Positions 39,583 through 49,411 of a stretch of 56,816 nucleotides of DNA are shown piece by piece. The notes under the pieces were generated by a model. It was not told the DNA's origin and made no database searches. It was given only the letters and a program-made list of their open reading frames with translations. Source of the stretch: Mycolicibacterium tusciae (GTDB taxonomy: Bacteria > Actinomycetota > Actinomycetes > Mycobacteriales > Mycobacteriaceae); the NCBI RefSeq assembly GCF_002086795.1, contig NZ_MVIM01000023.1, positions 1-56,816 on the forward strand, in the 5' to 3' direction. How positions within the stretch are numbered: position 1 is the first letter of the stretch; each line of letters begins with the position of its first letter. Both the position numbers and the translations under genes were made by a program.

Positions 39583-40656
39583 ATGTCAGCTGTGCCAGCC
39601 CCGGATACCGGGCCCGACGCCGGAGCCGTTTGGCATCACGGCGATCCCCTCGGCGAACAACGCTCGGCCGCCGTTGCCGCGGTCCTGGTGGACCGTTCCC
39701 AACGAGCTGTGATCACCGTGACCGGCGGTGAGCGCAAATCGTGGCTGCACAACATCTCCACGCAGCACGTCGCCGACCTCGCCGATGGCACCGTGACCGA
39801 GAATCTGAGCCTCGACGGCCAGGGTCGTGTCGAAGATCACTGGATCCAGACGGAGCTGGATGGGGTCACCTACCTCGACACTGAATCGTGGCGTGGCGAA
39901 CCCCTGACCGCCTATCTGCGCAAGATGGTGTTCTGGGCCGACGTGGTCGTCGAACCCGCTGATCTGGCGGTACTTTCGCTGCTCGGCCCGCGCCTGGTGG
40001 ATCCGCCGGTGCTCGACGTCCTCGGCGTGGTTTCGCTACCGGCCGAAATGACCGCGGTGACCCTTCCCGAGGGCGGTTTCCTGCGCAGGATGGGCGGTCC
40101 GGATGTGGAGCTGGATCTGGTGGTCCCCCGCGATCAAGTCGCGGCATGGCGCGATCGGCTCGCTGCGGCTGGGGTGCGCGCCGCCGGTGTCTGGGCCTAT
40201 GAGGCGCACCGCGTCACCGCGTTGCGGCCACGGCTGGGGGTCGACACCGACGAGCGCACTATTCCGCACGAGGTCGGCTGGATCGGTTCGGCGGTTCACC
40301 TGGACAAGGGCTGCTACCGCGGCCAGGAGACCGTCGCTCGCGTCCACAACCTGGGAAAACCGCCGCGCATGCTGGTTCTCGTGCATCTCGACGGCTCCGG
40401 CGAGAGGCCGGCGACCGGGGATCCACTGCTGGCCGGCGGCCGGACCGTCGGGCGAGTCGGCACCGTGGTCGACCACGTCGACGAGGGGCCGATCGCCCTG
40501 GCATTGGTAAAGCGGGGTCTCTTGGCTGAGACCGAACTGACCACCGGCGGGGAATCGCCGGTGGCCGCCGTGATCGACGCCGATTCGATGCCGCCACCGG
40601 ATGCGACGGGCGCCGGACGCCTCGCGGTGGAACAGCTGCGGGGACACCCACGATGA
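39583..40656 (+). CDS. ygfZ: YgfZ/GcvT-domain folate-binding protein
   Basis: 357 residues. GcvT-like folate-binding fold with the diagnostic KGCYRGQETVAR (about 242-253), where the Cys is invariant in YgfZ. Other marks: LHNISTQHVADLADG and WAYEAHRVTALRPRLGVD. YgfZ supports repair or assembly of certain Fe-S enzymes with tetrahydrofolate. TAATGT (39571-39576) lies 6 nt before ATG, suggesting a leaderless transcript. Divergent from pabC, a folate gene, which fits its cofactor. Confidence 0.92.
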   Translation: MSAVPAPDTGPDAGAVWHHGDPLGEQRSAAVAAVLVDRSQRAVITVTGGERKSWLHNISTQHVADLADGTVTENLSLDGQGRVEDHWIQTELDGVTYLDTESWRGEPLTAYLRKMVFWADVVVEPADLAVLSLLGPRLVDPPVLDVLGVVSLPAEMTAVTLPEGGFLRRMGGPDVELDLVVPRDQVAAWRDRLAAAGVRAAGVWAYEAHRVTALRPRLGVDTDERTIPHEVGWIGSAVHLDKGCYRGQETVARVHNLGKPPRMLVLVHLDGSGERPATGDPLLAGGRTVGRVGTVVDHVDEGPIALALVKRGLLAETELTTGGESPVAAVIDADSMPPPDATGAGRLAVEQLRGHPR

Positions 40657-40805
40657 GTGCCGATATTTCACGGGCTCGCGGGCTCGGGTCCCTCCGGACG
40701 GGCCTGCCAGCGCACCGCACCGCGGCACGGTAAAGTGTCGGCAGGACGATAAAACACACTCAGATCGGAGCCGCCTGAAATTTGGGCCGCTCCGTTATTG
40801 CGCGA

Positions 40806-40817
40806 GGGGGTACCCCC
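40806..40817. promoter_or_regulatory. GGGGGTACCCCC palindrome over the DUF3073 ribosome site
   Basis: A 12-bp perfect palindrome that ends 1 bp before the ATG at 40819 and contains the GAGGGGG Shine-Dalgarno. Formation of paired RNA between copies, or protein binding to DNA, would hide the ribosome site. Function not known. Confidence 0.4.
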
Positions 40818-40818
40818 A

Positions 40819-40995
40819 ATGGGCCGCGGCCGGGCAAAGGCAAAGCAGACCAAGGTTGCTCGTGAGCTCAAATACAGCTCACCGCAGACCGATTTCGACC
40901 GCCTCCAGCGCGAACTGGCGGGCGCCGACGATCTCAACGGCACCGACAGGTTGGCCGACGATGACGTGGCCGACGATGACGACTGGCGTCGGTAA
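40819..40995 (+). CDS. DUF3073 small protein
   Basis: 58 residues. Basic N-terminus MGRGRAKAKQTKVARELKYS and acidic end ADDDVADDDDWRR, the DUF3073 pattern conserved in actinobacteria (M. tuberculosis Rv0810c). Charge polarity suggests nucleic acid or ribosome association, which is unproven. It converges on purM with only 3 bp between stop codons. Confidence 0.92.
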   Translation: MGRGRAKAKQTKVARELKYSSPQTDFDRLQRELAGADDLNGTDRLADDDVADDDDWRR

Positions 40996-40998
40996 GCC

Positions 40999-42069
<1,071 letters not shown>

Positions 42070-42178
42070 CGCGCACAAGGCTACCGGTGATGACTGCGCG
42101 AGGTTGATTGTCCTCCCGGATCGGCATTCACTCCGATCGCTCACGGACGGGCCGCCGAGTATGGGAATGTGACCGACC

Positions 42179-42613
42179 ATGAAACTTGTTCGCTGGTGCA
42201 CGCCGGCTCTGCCCGTGCTTCTGACGGCCGCCGCCGCCCTGGTGGCCCCCGCCGCCGTCGCGACCCCGGCGGTCAACGTCGATTCGGTGGTCATCAATCA
42301 GTCGACGGTCGACGGCGTCGACTACATCACTCGCAGGATCACCATCCAGCCCGGCGGCAGTACCGGCTGGCACTATCACGACGGCCGGGTGTTCGGCATC
42401 GTCAAGGAAGGCACCCTGACGCGGACCATGCCGGACTGCAAGGACGTGGTCGATCCGCCCGGCGCTCCGGTGACCGAAGCGTCCGGTCCGGACCATGCCC
42501 ACAACGGCCGCAACCTGGGCCCCGTTCCCGTGGTGCTGTGGGTGGACTACATCCAGCCGGCGGGCACCCCGCTGTCCGTCGACGTCCCGCCGCCGCCCGG
42601 CTGCCCAATTTAG
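42179..42613 (+). CDS. Secreted cupin-domain protein
   Basis: 144 residues. Signal peptide covers about 1-29 (LPVLLTAAAALVAPAAVA). The mature part is a single cupin barrel with the first motif GGSTGWHYHDGRVFGIVKEG (metal His, Asp). The second motif region includes GPDHAHNG. Two Cys (PDCKD, PPGCPI) could form a disulfide. The role of such exported mycobacterial cupins is not known; metal-dependent enzyme or binding function is possible. Confidence 0.82.
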   Translation: MKLVRWCTPALPVLLTAAAALVAPAAVATPAVNVDSVVINQSTVDGVDYITRRITIQPGGSTGWHYHDGRVFGIVKEGTLTRTMPDCKDVVDPPGAPVTEASGPDHAHNGRNLGPVPVVLWVDYIQPAGTPLSVDVPPPPGCPI

Positions 42614-42648
42614 GTTTGCCCGAGGCCAAGAACGGAGATCCGGCGTAG

Positions 42649-43623
42649 GTGTCCGCTGAAAAGCCCCATTGCTTGGTGACAGGTGCGACCGGCTACATCG
42701 GTGGCCGGTTGGTGCCCGAACTGCTCGACCGCGGGTACAACGTGCGTGCGCTGGCGCGTGACCCCGACAAGCTGGCGGACCGGCCCTGGCGCGATCGAGT
42801 CGAGGTCGCACGCGGCGACCTCGGCGACCCCGACTCGCTCAGGGAAGCGTTCGACGGCACCGACGTCGTCTATTACCTGGTGCACTCGATGGGCACATCG
42901 TCGGATTTCGTCGCGGCGGAGGCCGAGTCGGCCCGCAACGTCGTCGCCGCAGCGAAGCAGGCAGGCGTGCAGCGGTTGGTGTACCTGGGCGGGCTGCACC
43001 CCTCGGGCGCGGAGTTGTCGCCGCACCTGCGGTCGCGGGTCGCTGTCGGTGAGATCCTGCTGGACTCCGGCATCGAGACGGTCGTGCTACAGGCCGGGAT
43101 CGTGGTCGGTTCGGGCTCGGCGTCGTTCGAGATGATGCGCCATCTCATCCACCGCCTGCCGGCGATGACGACGCCGAAGTGGGTGCACAACAAGATCCAG
43201 CCGATCGCGATCGACGACGTCCTCTACTACCTCGCCGAGGCGGCCGCAGCTGTCCTGCCCGAGTCACGCACCTGGGATGTCGGCGGGCCGGATGTGCTCG
43301 AGTACGGCGAGATGATGCAGGGTTTTGCTGAGGTGGCGGGGCTGCGACGGCGACTCATCATCGCGATTCCGTTCCTGACACCGACGATCGCGAGTCTGTG
43401 GATCGGTCTGGTCACGCCCATGCCGCCGGGCCTGGCGCGGCCGTTGATCGAATCGTTGGAGGTCGATGCGGTGATGGGCGAGCACGACATCGACGCCGTC
43501 ATCGGACCGCCACGCGGCGGTCTCACCGCCTACCGGGACGCGGTCGTCAACGCGTTGACAAATGGCCCGCTGCCGAGCGATCCGCATTGGGCACACGTCG
43601 GCCGTAGGCCTGTACCGAGTTAG
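42649..43623 (+). CDS. NAD(P)-binding NmrA/SDR-atypical protein
   Basis: 324 residues, GTG start after GGAG. Rossmann motif VTGATGYIGGRLVPELL (about 10-26) of extended SDR/NmrA proteins; DVVYYLVHSMG and LVYLGGLHP are typical. The usual YxxxK catalytic pair is not evident, which suggests a redox sensor or atypical reductase. A hydrophobic stretch (LIIAIPFLTPTIASLWIGLVTP) near 240-262 could contact the membrane. Converges on purF with stops overlapping. Confidence 0.82.
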   Translation: MSAEKPHCLVTGATGYIGGRLVPELLDRGYNVRALARDPDKLADRPWRDRVEVARGDLGDPDSLREAFDGTDVVYYLVHSMGTSSDFVAAEAESARNVVAAAKQAGVQRLVYLGGLHPSGAELSPHLRSRVAVGEILLDSGIETVVLQAGIVVGSGSASFEMMRHLIHRLPAMTTPKWVHNKIQPIAIDDVLYYLAEAAAAVLPESRTWDVGGPDVLEYGEMMQGFAEVAGLRRRLIIAIPFLTPTIASLWIGLVTPMPPGLARPLIESLEVDAVMGEHDIDAVIGPPRGGLTAYRDAVVNALTNGPLPSDPHWAHVGRRPVPS

Positions 43624-45152
43624 GGTCTGCGCAGCGCCGAGACGTTGTCGTTGTCGGCCTGCAGCGGCACCCCGGTGCGGGCCGCGGTCGCCAGCATGTG
43701 CTCGATGACGTTCTTGCCCAACGCCGTTTCGCCAGGCAACTCGATCGGGTAGTGGCCGTCGAAGCACGCCGAGCACAGCCGCGACGCGGGTTGTTCGGTG
43801 GCCGCGATCATGCCGCGCTGCGAGATGTAGCCCAGCGTGTCGGCGCCGATGGCGTGGCGGACACCCTCGAGCAGTTCTCCGGCATCACCTTCGGTGCTCG
43901 CGGCGTTGGCGATCAGCTCGGCAGGCGTGGCGAAGTCGATGCCGTAGAAGCACGGCCACTTCACGGGCGGCGATGCGATGCGCACATGCACCTCGACGGC
44001 GCCGGCCTCACGCAACATGCGGATCAACGCCCGCTGCGTATTGCCGCGGACGATGGAGTCGTCGACGACGATCAACCGCTTACCGCGGATCACTTCCTTG
44101 AGCGGATTGAGCTTGAGGCGAATACCGAGCTGGCGGATTGTCTGCGACGGCTGGATGAACGTGCGCCCGACGTAAGCGTTCTTCATCAGGCCCTGTCCGT
44201 ACGGAATGCCGGACTCCTGCGCGTAACCGACGGCCGCCGGGGTGCCCGATTCCGGCACACCGATCACCAGGTCGGCTTCGACGGGCTTCTCGCGGGCCAG
44301 CCGGCGGCCGATATCGACGCGAGCGGCATGCACCGAGCGGCCCGCGATGTTGCTGTCGGGTCGGGCCAGGTACACGTACTCGAAGACACAACCCTTTGGC
44401 TCGGGGTTGGCGAAGCGCGTCGAGCGCACGCCGTCGGCGTCGATGGCCAGCAACTCACCGGGCTCGATGTCGCGGACGAACGAGGCGCCGACGATGTCGA
44501 GAGCCGCCGTCTCGGAGGCCACGACCCAGCCGCGGTCCAGCCGCCCCAACGAAAGCGGCCGCACGCCGTAGGGGTCGCGGGCCGCATAGAGGGTGTTCTC
44601 GTCCATGAAGGTAAGACAAAACGCGCCGCGCACGGTCGGCAGCAGTTCGAGTGCGGCCTGTTCCAGCGTCGCGTCGGCGGCGCCGTGGGCCAGCAGCGCG
44701 CCGAGAATGTCGGAGTCGGTGGTGGCCGCCGGGGCGCCGCGGGTGCCGAGTAGACCCGCCTCGCGGGCCCGGGTGGCCAGGTCGGCGGCATTGACCAGGT
44801 TGCCGTTGTGGCCGAGCGCGACGCCCGTGCCGGCTGCCGTGTTGCGGAACACCGGCTGGGCATTCTCCCAAGTGGTGGATCCGCTGGTCGAGTAGCGGCA
44901 GTGCCCGACGGCGACGTGGCCTTCCATGGCCGCCAGCGTCTGCTCGTCGAAGACCTGGCTGACCAGGCCCAAATCCTTGAATACCAGCACCTGGGAGCCG
45001 TCGGCGACGGCGATGCCTGCGGCCTCCTGGCCGCGGTGCTGCAGCGCGTAGAGGCCGTAATAGGTGAGCTTGGCGACTTCTTCACCCGGCGCCCAGACGC
45101 CGAATACGCCACATTCTTCGCGGGGTTCTTGATCGGTCTGCGGGCCGGTCAC
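43620..45152 (-). CDS. purF: Amidophosphoribosyltransferase
   Basis: 510 residues, GTG start. A short propeptide (about 1-12) precedes the glutaminase Cys in EECGVFGVW. Glutaminase domain to about 240, then the PRTase domain with RLIVVDDSIVRGNT (PRPP loop). Cys residues for a [4Fe-4S] cluster lie in GCVFEY, WPCFYGID and SRLCSACFDG, so this is the Bacillus-type oxygen-sensitive enzyme. It catalyses the first step of purine synthesis. TAGACT at 45197-45192 is a likely -10 and overlaps a dyad. Confidence 0.96.
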   Translation of the reverse strand: MTGPQTDQEPREECGVFGVWAPGEEVAKLTYYGLYALQHRGQEAAGIAVADGSQVLVFKDLGLVSQVFDEQTLAAMEGHVAVGHCRYSTSGSTTWENAQPVFRNTAAGTGVALGHNGNLVNAADLATRAREAGLLGTRGAPAATTDSDILGALLAHGAADATLEQAALELLPTVRGAFCLTFMDENTLYAARDPYGVRPLSLGRLDRGWVVASETAALDIVGASFVRDIEPGELLAIDADGVRSTRFANPEPKGCVFEYVYLARPDSNIAGRSVHAARVDIGRRLAREKPVEADLVIGVPESGTPAAVGYAQESGIPYGQGLMKNAYVGRTFIQPSQTIRQLGIRLKLNPLKEVIRGKRLIVVDDSIVRGNTQRALIRMLREAGAVEVHVRIASPPVKWPCFYGIDFATPAELIANAASTEGDAGELLEGVRHAIGADTLGYISQRGMIAATEQPASRLCSACFDGHYPIELPGETALGKNVIEHMLATAARTGVPLQADNDNVSALRRP

Positions 45153-45179
45153 GATATGGCTGCTCCCAGGGCGGTGTGG

Positions 45180-45198
45180 GTAGACGAGTTCAGTCTAC
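45180..45198. promoter_or_regulatory. Dyad over the purF promoter
   Basis: GTAGAC (45180-45185), 7-bp spacer, GTCTAC (45193-45198). The right arm contains the TAGACT -10 for purF on the minus strand. It may be an operator. The rest of 45153-45368 shows no gene. Confidence 0.4.
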
Positions 45199-45368
45199 GG
45201 TCATCACCGGTTAATCACGGAAGACACCGGCGATGTCGCGCACAAAAGAACGACTTCTACGGGTCGAGAAATTCCTCACATGTCGTCACCAATCGGTGAA
45301 TCACCAGGTCACGGATGCGCGGCGGTGGCGCGGGCCTGAGCATCGGCTCAGGCGGACGTGTGGCGAAG

Positions 45369-45761
45369 CTAACCGTGGAGGCGGACCAGCGGCAGCCACC
45401 CGGCGACCTCGCCGGCGCGCGCCCCGGACGACGTCAACAGCCCGCCTGCGGTGGCGTCCGCCACGTCCAGCAGGCCCGTCGCGAGCAGCAGCCACGTCCG
45501 CGGGTCGGTCTCCACCACGTTGGGCGGATTCCCTCGCCTGTGCGTCGGCCCTGAAATACATTGCACCGCAACAAATGGCGGGATACGGACCTCGACGCTG
45601 TTGCCCGGCGCGAGTGCGGCGAGCGTGCGAGCGGTCAATCGCACCGCCTCGGCGAGTTCGGCGCGCGCAGGTGCGGGTTCGCTCTCGTCGCGCAGCCACG
45701 CGGCAACGGCCGAAACCGCAGCACGCGTCATTGCCGGATCGGCCCTACGAGAGGTGGACAT
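45369..45761 (-). CDS. Sterol carrier family protein (bacterial SCP orthologue)
   Basis: 130 residues. Starts MSTSRRADPAMTRAAVSAVAAW; core RLTARTLAALAPGNSVEVRIPPFVAVQCISG and TDPRTWLLLATG fit the small bacterial SCP-like family seen at this position (Rv0807) in mycobacteria. The fold could bind a hydrophobic ligand. Divergent from the Mce gene, whose start is 16 bp away, so their promoters overlap. Confidence 0.8.
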   Translation of the reverse strand: MSTSRRADPAMTRAAVSAVAAWLRDESEPAPARAELAEAVRLTARTLAALAPGNSVEVRIPPFVAVQCISGPTHRRGNPPNVVETDPRTWLLLATGLLDVADATAGGLLTSSGARAGEVAGWLPLVRLHG

Positions 45762-45777
45762 ACTTTAGATTCTCAAA

Positions 45778-46983
45778 GTGTTTGTCGACCGCCACAATCC
45801 GCCCTACCGGACGGCGGGCGCGGTCTTGGTGGTGATCGCCGCGGTTGCGGCGGGCCTGATCTACCTGCAGTTCCGGGGCGACTTCATGCCGTCCACACCA
45901 CTGACGTTGGTCTCGTCGCGCTCTGGCCTGGTCGTCGAACCCGGCGCGAAGGTGACCTACAACGGCGTGGAGATCGGCCGCGTCGCGCGCATCGGCACCG
46001 TCGAGGTGGATGGCACCGCGAAGGCGCAGCTGTCCCTCGACGTCGACCCCGAATACATCAAGCTCATTCCGGCGAACGTGATCGCCGACGTGCAGGCCAC
46101 CACCGTGTTCGGCAACAAGTACGTGTCGTTCAGATCACCGGAAGATCCTTCTACAGAACGTGTTTCGAGCACAGACGTGATCGAGGTGTCCTCGGTCAGC
46201 ACCGAGTTCAACACCCTGTTCGAGACGGTGCTGTCACTTGCCGAGCAGGTCGACCCGATCAAGCTGAACCAGACACTGACCGCCACGGCCGAGGCGTTGA
46301 CGGGCCTGGGTGACCGGTTCGGTGAGTCGCTGTCGAACGGCAACACCATCCTCGACGACCTCAATGCGCGAATGCCGCAGATCCGCGAGGACACCAGGTT
46401 GGTGGCGGGTCTTCTCGACGTGTACGCCGATGCGTCACCGGATCTGTGGGACGGCCTGGAAAACGCGGTCACCACCGCGCGCACGTTCAACGCGCAGTGG
46501 GACGGCATCGACGCGGCGTTGATGGCCGCGCTGGGCTTCGCCGACCCCGCTGCCGACAGTCTGAATCGCGCCGGACCGTACTTCGTGCGCGGCGCGGCGG
46601 ATCTGATCCCCACGTCCAAACTGTTCGACTACTACAGTCCCCAGCTGTTCTGCACGCTGCGGAACTTCGCCGAGATCGAGGAGAAGGTCGCCGAGACTCT
46701 CGGGGGGAACGGCTACTCGCTTGCGACGTCATCGGGCACGTTCGCCGGTGCGGGCAACCCGTACATCTACCCCGACAACCTGCCGCGGGTGAACGCCAGG
46801 GGCGGCCCGGAGGGTCGTCCGGGTTGTTGGCAGAAGATCTCCCGTGAGTTGTGGCCCGCGCCGTACCTGGTGATGGACACCGGCGCCAGCATCGCGCCCT
46901 ACAACCACGTGGAACTCGGGCAGCCGATCCTGATCGACTACGTGTGGGGCAGGCAGGTCGGCGAGCTGACCATCAACCCGTGA
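45778..46983 (+). CDS. Orphan MlaD/Mce-family lipid-transport protein
   Basis: 401 residues, GTG start with TAGATT 6 nt upstream (leaderless). One N-terminal membrane helix (GAVLVVIAAVAAGLIYLQF), then the MlaD domain (about 40-120, SGLVVEPGAKVTYNGVEIGRV), then a long helical region and a C-terminal part with two Cys (LFCTLRN, PGCWQK). The layout is that of MceA-type proteins. No yrbE permease, ATPase or other mce gene is adjacent, so it must join a complex made elsewhere or act alone. Confidence 0.87.
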   Translation: MFVDRHNPPYRTAGAVLVVIAAVAAGLIYLQFRGDFMPSTPLTLVSSRSGLVVEPGAKVTYNGVEIGRVARIGTVEVDGTAKAQLSLDVDPEYIKLIPANVIADVQATTVFGNKYVSFRSPEDPSTERVSSTDVIEVSSVSTEFNTLFETVLSLAEQVDPIKLNQTLTATAEALTGLGDRFGESLSNGNTILDDLNARMPQIREDTRLVAGLLDVYADASPDLWDGLENAVTTARTFNAQWDGIDAALMAALGFADPAADSLNRAGPYFVRGAADLIPTSKLFDYYSPQLFCTLRNFAEIEEKVAETLGGNGYSLATSSGTFAGAGNPYIYPDNLPRVNARGGPEGRPGCWQKISRELWPAPYLVMDTGASIAPYNHVELGQPILIDYVWGRQVGELTINP

Positions 46984-46986
46984 GCG

Positions 46987-47017
46987 TTGACATCAACATT
47001 TGTTGAGGTTTTACGTT
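46987..47017 (+). promoter_or_regulatory. Promoter with operator dyad for the F420-dependent PPOX gene
   Basis: TTGACA (46987-46992), 19-bp spacer and TACGTT (47012-47017), 7 bp before the ATG at 47025. The spacer contains TCAACA-TT-TGTTGA (46993-47006), a clear dyad that could bind a repressor. Confidence 0.6.
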
Positions 47018-47024
47018 CGCGGGC

Positions 47025-47447
47025 ATGACGTTCAAATCACATGAGATCGAATATCTTCGGCGAGCCGACCTGGGTCGGTTGGCCACCATTCAGCGCAACG
47101 GGACACCGCAGAACAGTCCGGTCGGATTCACCTACAACGAGCAGCTCGGGACGATTGACATCGCCGGTTATCAGATGTCCAAGAGCCAGAAGTATCGCAA
47201 CATCGCGCACAACGACCGGGTTGCGTTCGTCGTCGACGACATCGCGTCACGCGACCCGTGGCGGGTGCGTTGCCTCGAGATCCGCGGCACTGCCGAACAG
47301 GCCGTGATCGCCCCGTCGCAGGGTGCGGCGGGCGACCACCTGGATACGGCGATCATCCGCGTCACCCCAACGCGGATCATCAGTTTCGGCATCGACGATC
47401 AGGACACCGAGCCGCACCAACTGACCGCGGATATCCGGGACGTCTAG
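47025..47447 (+). CDS. PPOX-class F420-dependent oxidoreductase
   Basis: 140 residues, split beta-barrel. Typical start: EIEYLRRADLGRLATIQRNGTPQNSPVGFTY; the cofactor-contact segment MSKSQKYRNIAHNDRVAFVVDD (KxxNxxxNP/D-type) follows. Members reduce quinones, biliverdin or other substrates with F420H2 in mycobacteria. A TANNNT box 7 bp before ATG and a dyad in the promoter suggest a leaderless, repressible transcript. It converges on an SDR gene. Confidence 0.85.
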   Translation: MTFKSHEIEYLRRADLGRLATIQRNGTPQNSPVGFTYNEQLGTIDIAGYQMSKSQKYRNIAHNDRVAFVVDDIASRDPWRVRCLEIRGTAEQAVIAPSQGAAGDHLDTAIIRVTPTRIISFGIDDQDTEPHQLTADIRDV

Positions 47448-47451
47448 CGGC

Positions 47452-48237
47452 TCAGTCAGGGAAGCCGAACATCTTGACGACACCGTGATCGCGGCCCGCG
47501 GTGTAACCGCCGTCGACCGCGATCGCCTGCCCGGTGACGAACGAGGCATCGATTGACACCAAAAAGGCTGCCATCGCGGCGATCTCATCAGGCCGGCCCC
47601 TGCGCTGCAGCGCGTGTTCGTTGGTGATCGACTGCAACGGGCCCTCCATGCCCTCGAGACCCATCACGGCGTTGAGCATGGGGGTGTCGATGAAGCCGGG
47701 GCAGATGGCGTTGGCGCGGATGCCGCTGGGGCCGTAGTCCAGCGCGATGTTCTTCGTCAGAAGGACGACGCCGCCCTTGGACGCGTTGTAGGCGCTACCA
47801 CCCGCAGTGCCTTCGAGGCCCTCGACGCTGGCGAGCGTCACGATCGAACCACGCTCACCGTCGACCCTCGGCTGCTCGATCATCTTGGCCAGTGCGGCCT
47901 TCGCGACCAGGAACGTGCCGGTGAGGTTGATCGAGATCACCCGTTCCCACTCCTCTTTGGGGAGCAGGTGCACCGGTCCTCCGCCCGCAACACCGCCGGA
48001 GTGGACCACGCCGTCGACGCGGCCGGGAACCGCGGCGAACACCTCGGCGACCGCCGCTTCGTCGGCGACGTCGGCTGCGACGAAGGTGAATCGGGCGCCC
48101 AGCTCCTCGGTGGGGGCGACCAGGTCGGTGCCGATGACGGTGCCGCCCTCGGCCAGCAGTCGCCGAGCGGTGGCCAGGCCGATGCCTGACGCTGCGCCGG
48201 TGACGACGAAGGTGCGGGATGCGGATCTGTCTGTCAT
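47452..48237 (-). CDS. SDR family oxidoreductase
   Basis: 261 residues. TGAASGIGLATARRL (about 13-27), VHSGGVAG replacing the usual NNAG, catalytic Ser in LASVEGLEG and YNASKGG (YxxxK). The N-to-HS change in the NNAG motif is unusual but position-conserved variants occur. C-terminus GQAIAVDGGYTAG is typical of 3-oxoacyl reductase-like SDRs. It stands alone on the minus strand; substrate unknown. Confidence 0.87.
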   Translation of the reverse strand: MTDRSASRTFVVTGAASGIGLATARRLLAEGGTVIGTDLVAPTEELGARFTFVAADVADEAAVAEVFAAVPGRVDGVVHSGGVAGGGPVHLLPKEEWERVISINLTGTFLVAKAALAKMIEQPRVDGERGSIVTLASVEGLEGTAGGSAYNASKGGVVLLTKNIALDYGPSGIRANAICPGFIDTPMLNAVMGLEGMEGPLQSITNEHALQRRGRPDEIAAMAAFLVSIDASFVTGQAIAVDGGYTAGRDHGVVKMFGFPD

Positions 48238-48265
48238 GGGCAGACGATACGCAATTCGATTCGTG

Positions 48266-48763
48266 TCAGACGGAATTGGGGTCCGCCACGGTCACGCCTG
48301 ACGGCAGGTCACCCTCGCGGACCGCGGTGAACGACCGCGAGATCGGCTGGCACGGCGACGCCGACTCGACCAACTCACCGCTCAGCGAGGTCCCTGACGC
48401 GGAGAAGGACATCGTCGAAGTGCCCGCGGTCTTCTTGCCCTCGCACGCGAAACCTTGTGCCTGGCTGGAGATGTACCGACCACCGCTTTCGCGGAAGACG
48501 TAGGTTGTCGATACGCCGCCGACGTTGGTCGCCGTCGCGAGGCAGCCGGCGGGCGGGCAGGCCGAGCGAATTGCCAACAGCCAGGTGTACGGACCGCGTG
48601 GCTCCGGATAGTCGAAGTCACTCGGTTCGGTGCCCGCGAAGCTCAGCCGGTACAGGCCATCGGTCAACGGAGTTGCCGCGGCGACCGGTGATGAGCAGAC
48701 CGCGAACGCTGAGCCGGCGACGATGCCGACTGCGGCGACAACTGCGGCCCGGGTGATGGCCAT
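48266..48763 (-). CDS. Secreted mycobacterial hypothetical protein
   Basis: 165 residues. Signal peptide about 1-30 (AAVVAAVGIVAGSAFAVCSSPVAAATP). The mature domain begins LTDGLYRLSFAG and has four Cys (SACPPAGCLA, FACEGKK, ASPCQPIS), probably two disulfides. This TDGxYR/WAF-like beta-rich domain is common in exported mycobacterial proteins of unknown function. The ATG at 48761-48763 is nearly adjacent to the end of the CPBP gene upstream, so both may share a transcript. Confidence 0.75.
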   Translation of the reverse strand: MAITRAAVVAAVGIVAGSAFAVCSSPVAAATPLTDGLYRLSFAGTEPSDFDYPEPRGPYTWLLAIRSACPPAGCLATATNVGGVSTTYVFRESGGRYISSQAQGFACEGKKTAGTSTMSFSASGTSLSGELVESASPCQPISRSFTAVREGDLPSGVTVADPNSV

Positions 48764-48772
48764 AGGCCACTA

Positions 48773-49411
48773 TCACAGAGAAATCGCACGTGCACGGCTG
48801 TTTTGCACTGCCAGTGCCGCCACCGCACCAGATTCGTTGATCGCCAGGTGCGCCAGCATCGGGCCGATCAGGCTGCCCGAACGCTCGTACAGCCAGCCGA
48901 ACACCCAGCCGGCCAATCCGGTCACCAGCACCGTGGGAACGACGGGCTCTCCGGTCCTGCGGGCATCGGTGATGTGCGACAACCCGAAGGCCGCGGCCTG
49001 GAGGAACCGGCCGCCGCCGGTCCCGAACGCCTGCGCGGCGACGGTGCCCAGCGCACCGCGGAAGGCGGCCTCCTCCGACCACACCGTGCCCAGCGGGATA
49101 CCGAACAAGAGCCAACGGAGCGCACCATCAGGCAGGTCCCGATCGGCCATGTCCTGTCGCACCCGGGGCAACGCCGTCGCCGCCGCGACACCGAGGACGA
49201 CAGGGGCGGCAGCGCCGAGGCCGAACCGCAGACCTGAGCCCGGATGCCGGAAGCCGACGGGCGCGCGCGTCAGGGCTATCAGTGCGGCGCCGACGAGGGC
49301 GTGCGCGGCGGGATGCCAGCGCGACGGCAACCGCGGCGCCACCAGGCTCCACCCCACGAGGATGGCCGCCAGGCCCAGCGCTGCTACCGCCGAACGTTGC
49401 TTGGTGCGCAC
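48773..49411 (-). CDS. CPBP family intramembrane metalloprotease (Rce1-like)
   Basis: 212 residues from GTG 49411, which shares one base with the upstream stop (TAGTG). About six to seven membrane helices. Active-site motifs: SEEAAFRGAL (EExxxR), FGLSH (FxxxH) and HLAIN (HxxxN/D). CPBP proteases cleave or process membrane substrates; targets unknown here. A longer upstream reading frame overlaps the hydrolase gene and was rejected. Confidence 0.88.
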   Translation of the reverse strand: MRTKQRSAVAALGLAAILVGWSLVAPRLPSRWHPAAHALVGAALIALTRAPVGFRHPGSGLRFGLGAAAPVVLGVAAATALPRVRQDMADRDLPDGALRWLLFGIPLGTVWSEEAAFRGALGTVAAQAFGTGGGRFLQAAAFGLSHITDARRTGEPVVPTVLVTGLAGWVFGWLYERSGSLIGPMLAHLAINESGAVAALAVQNSRARAISL

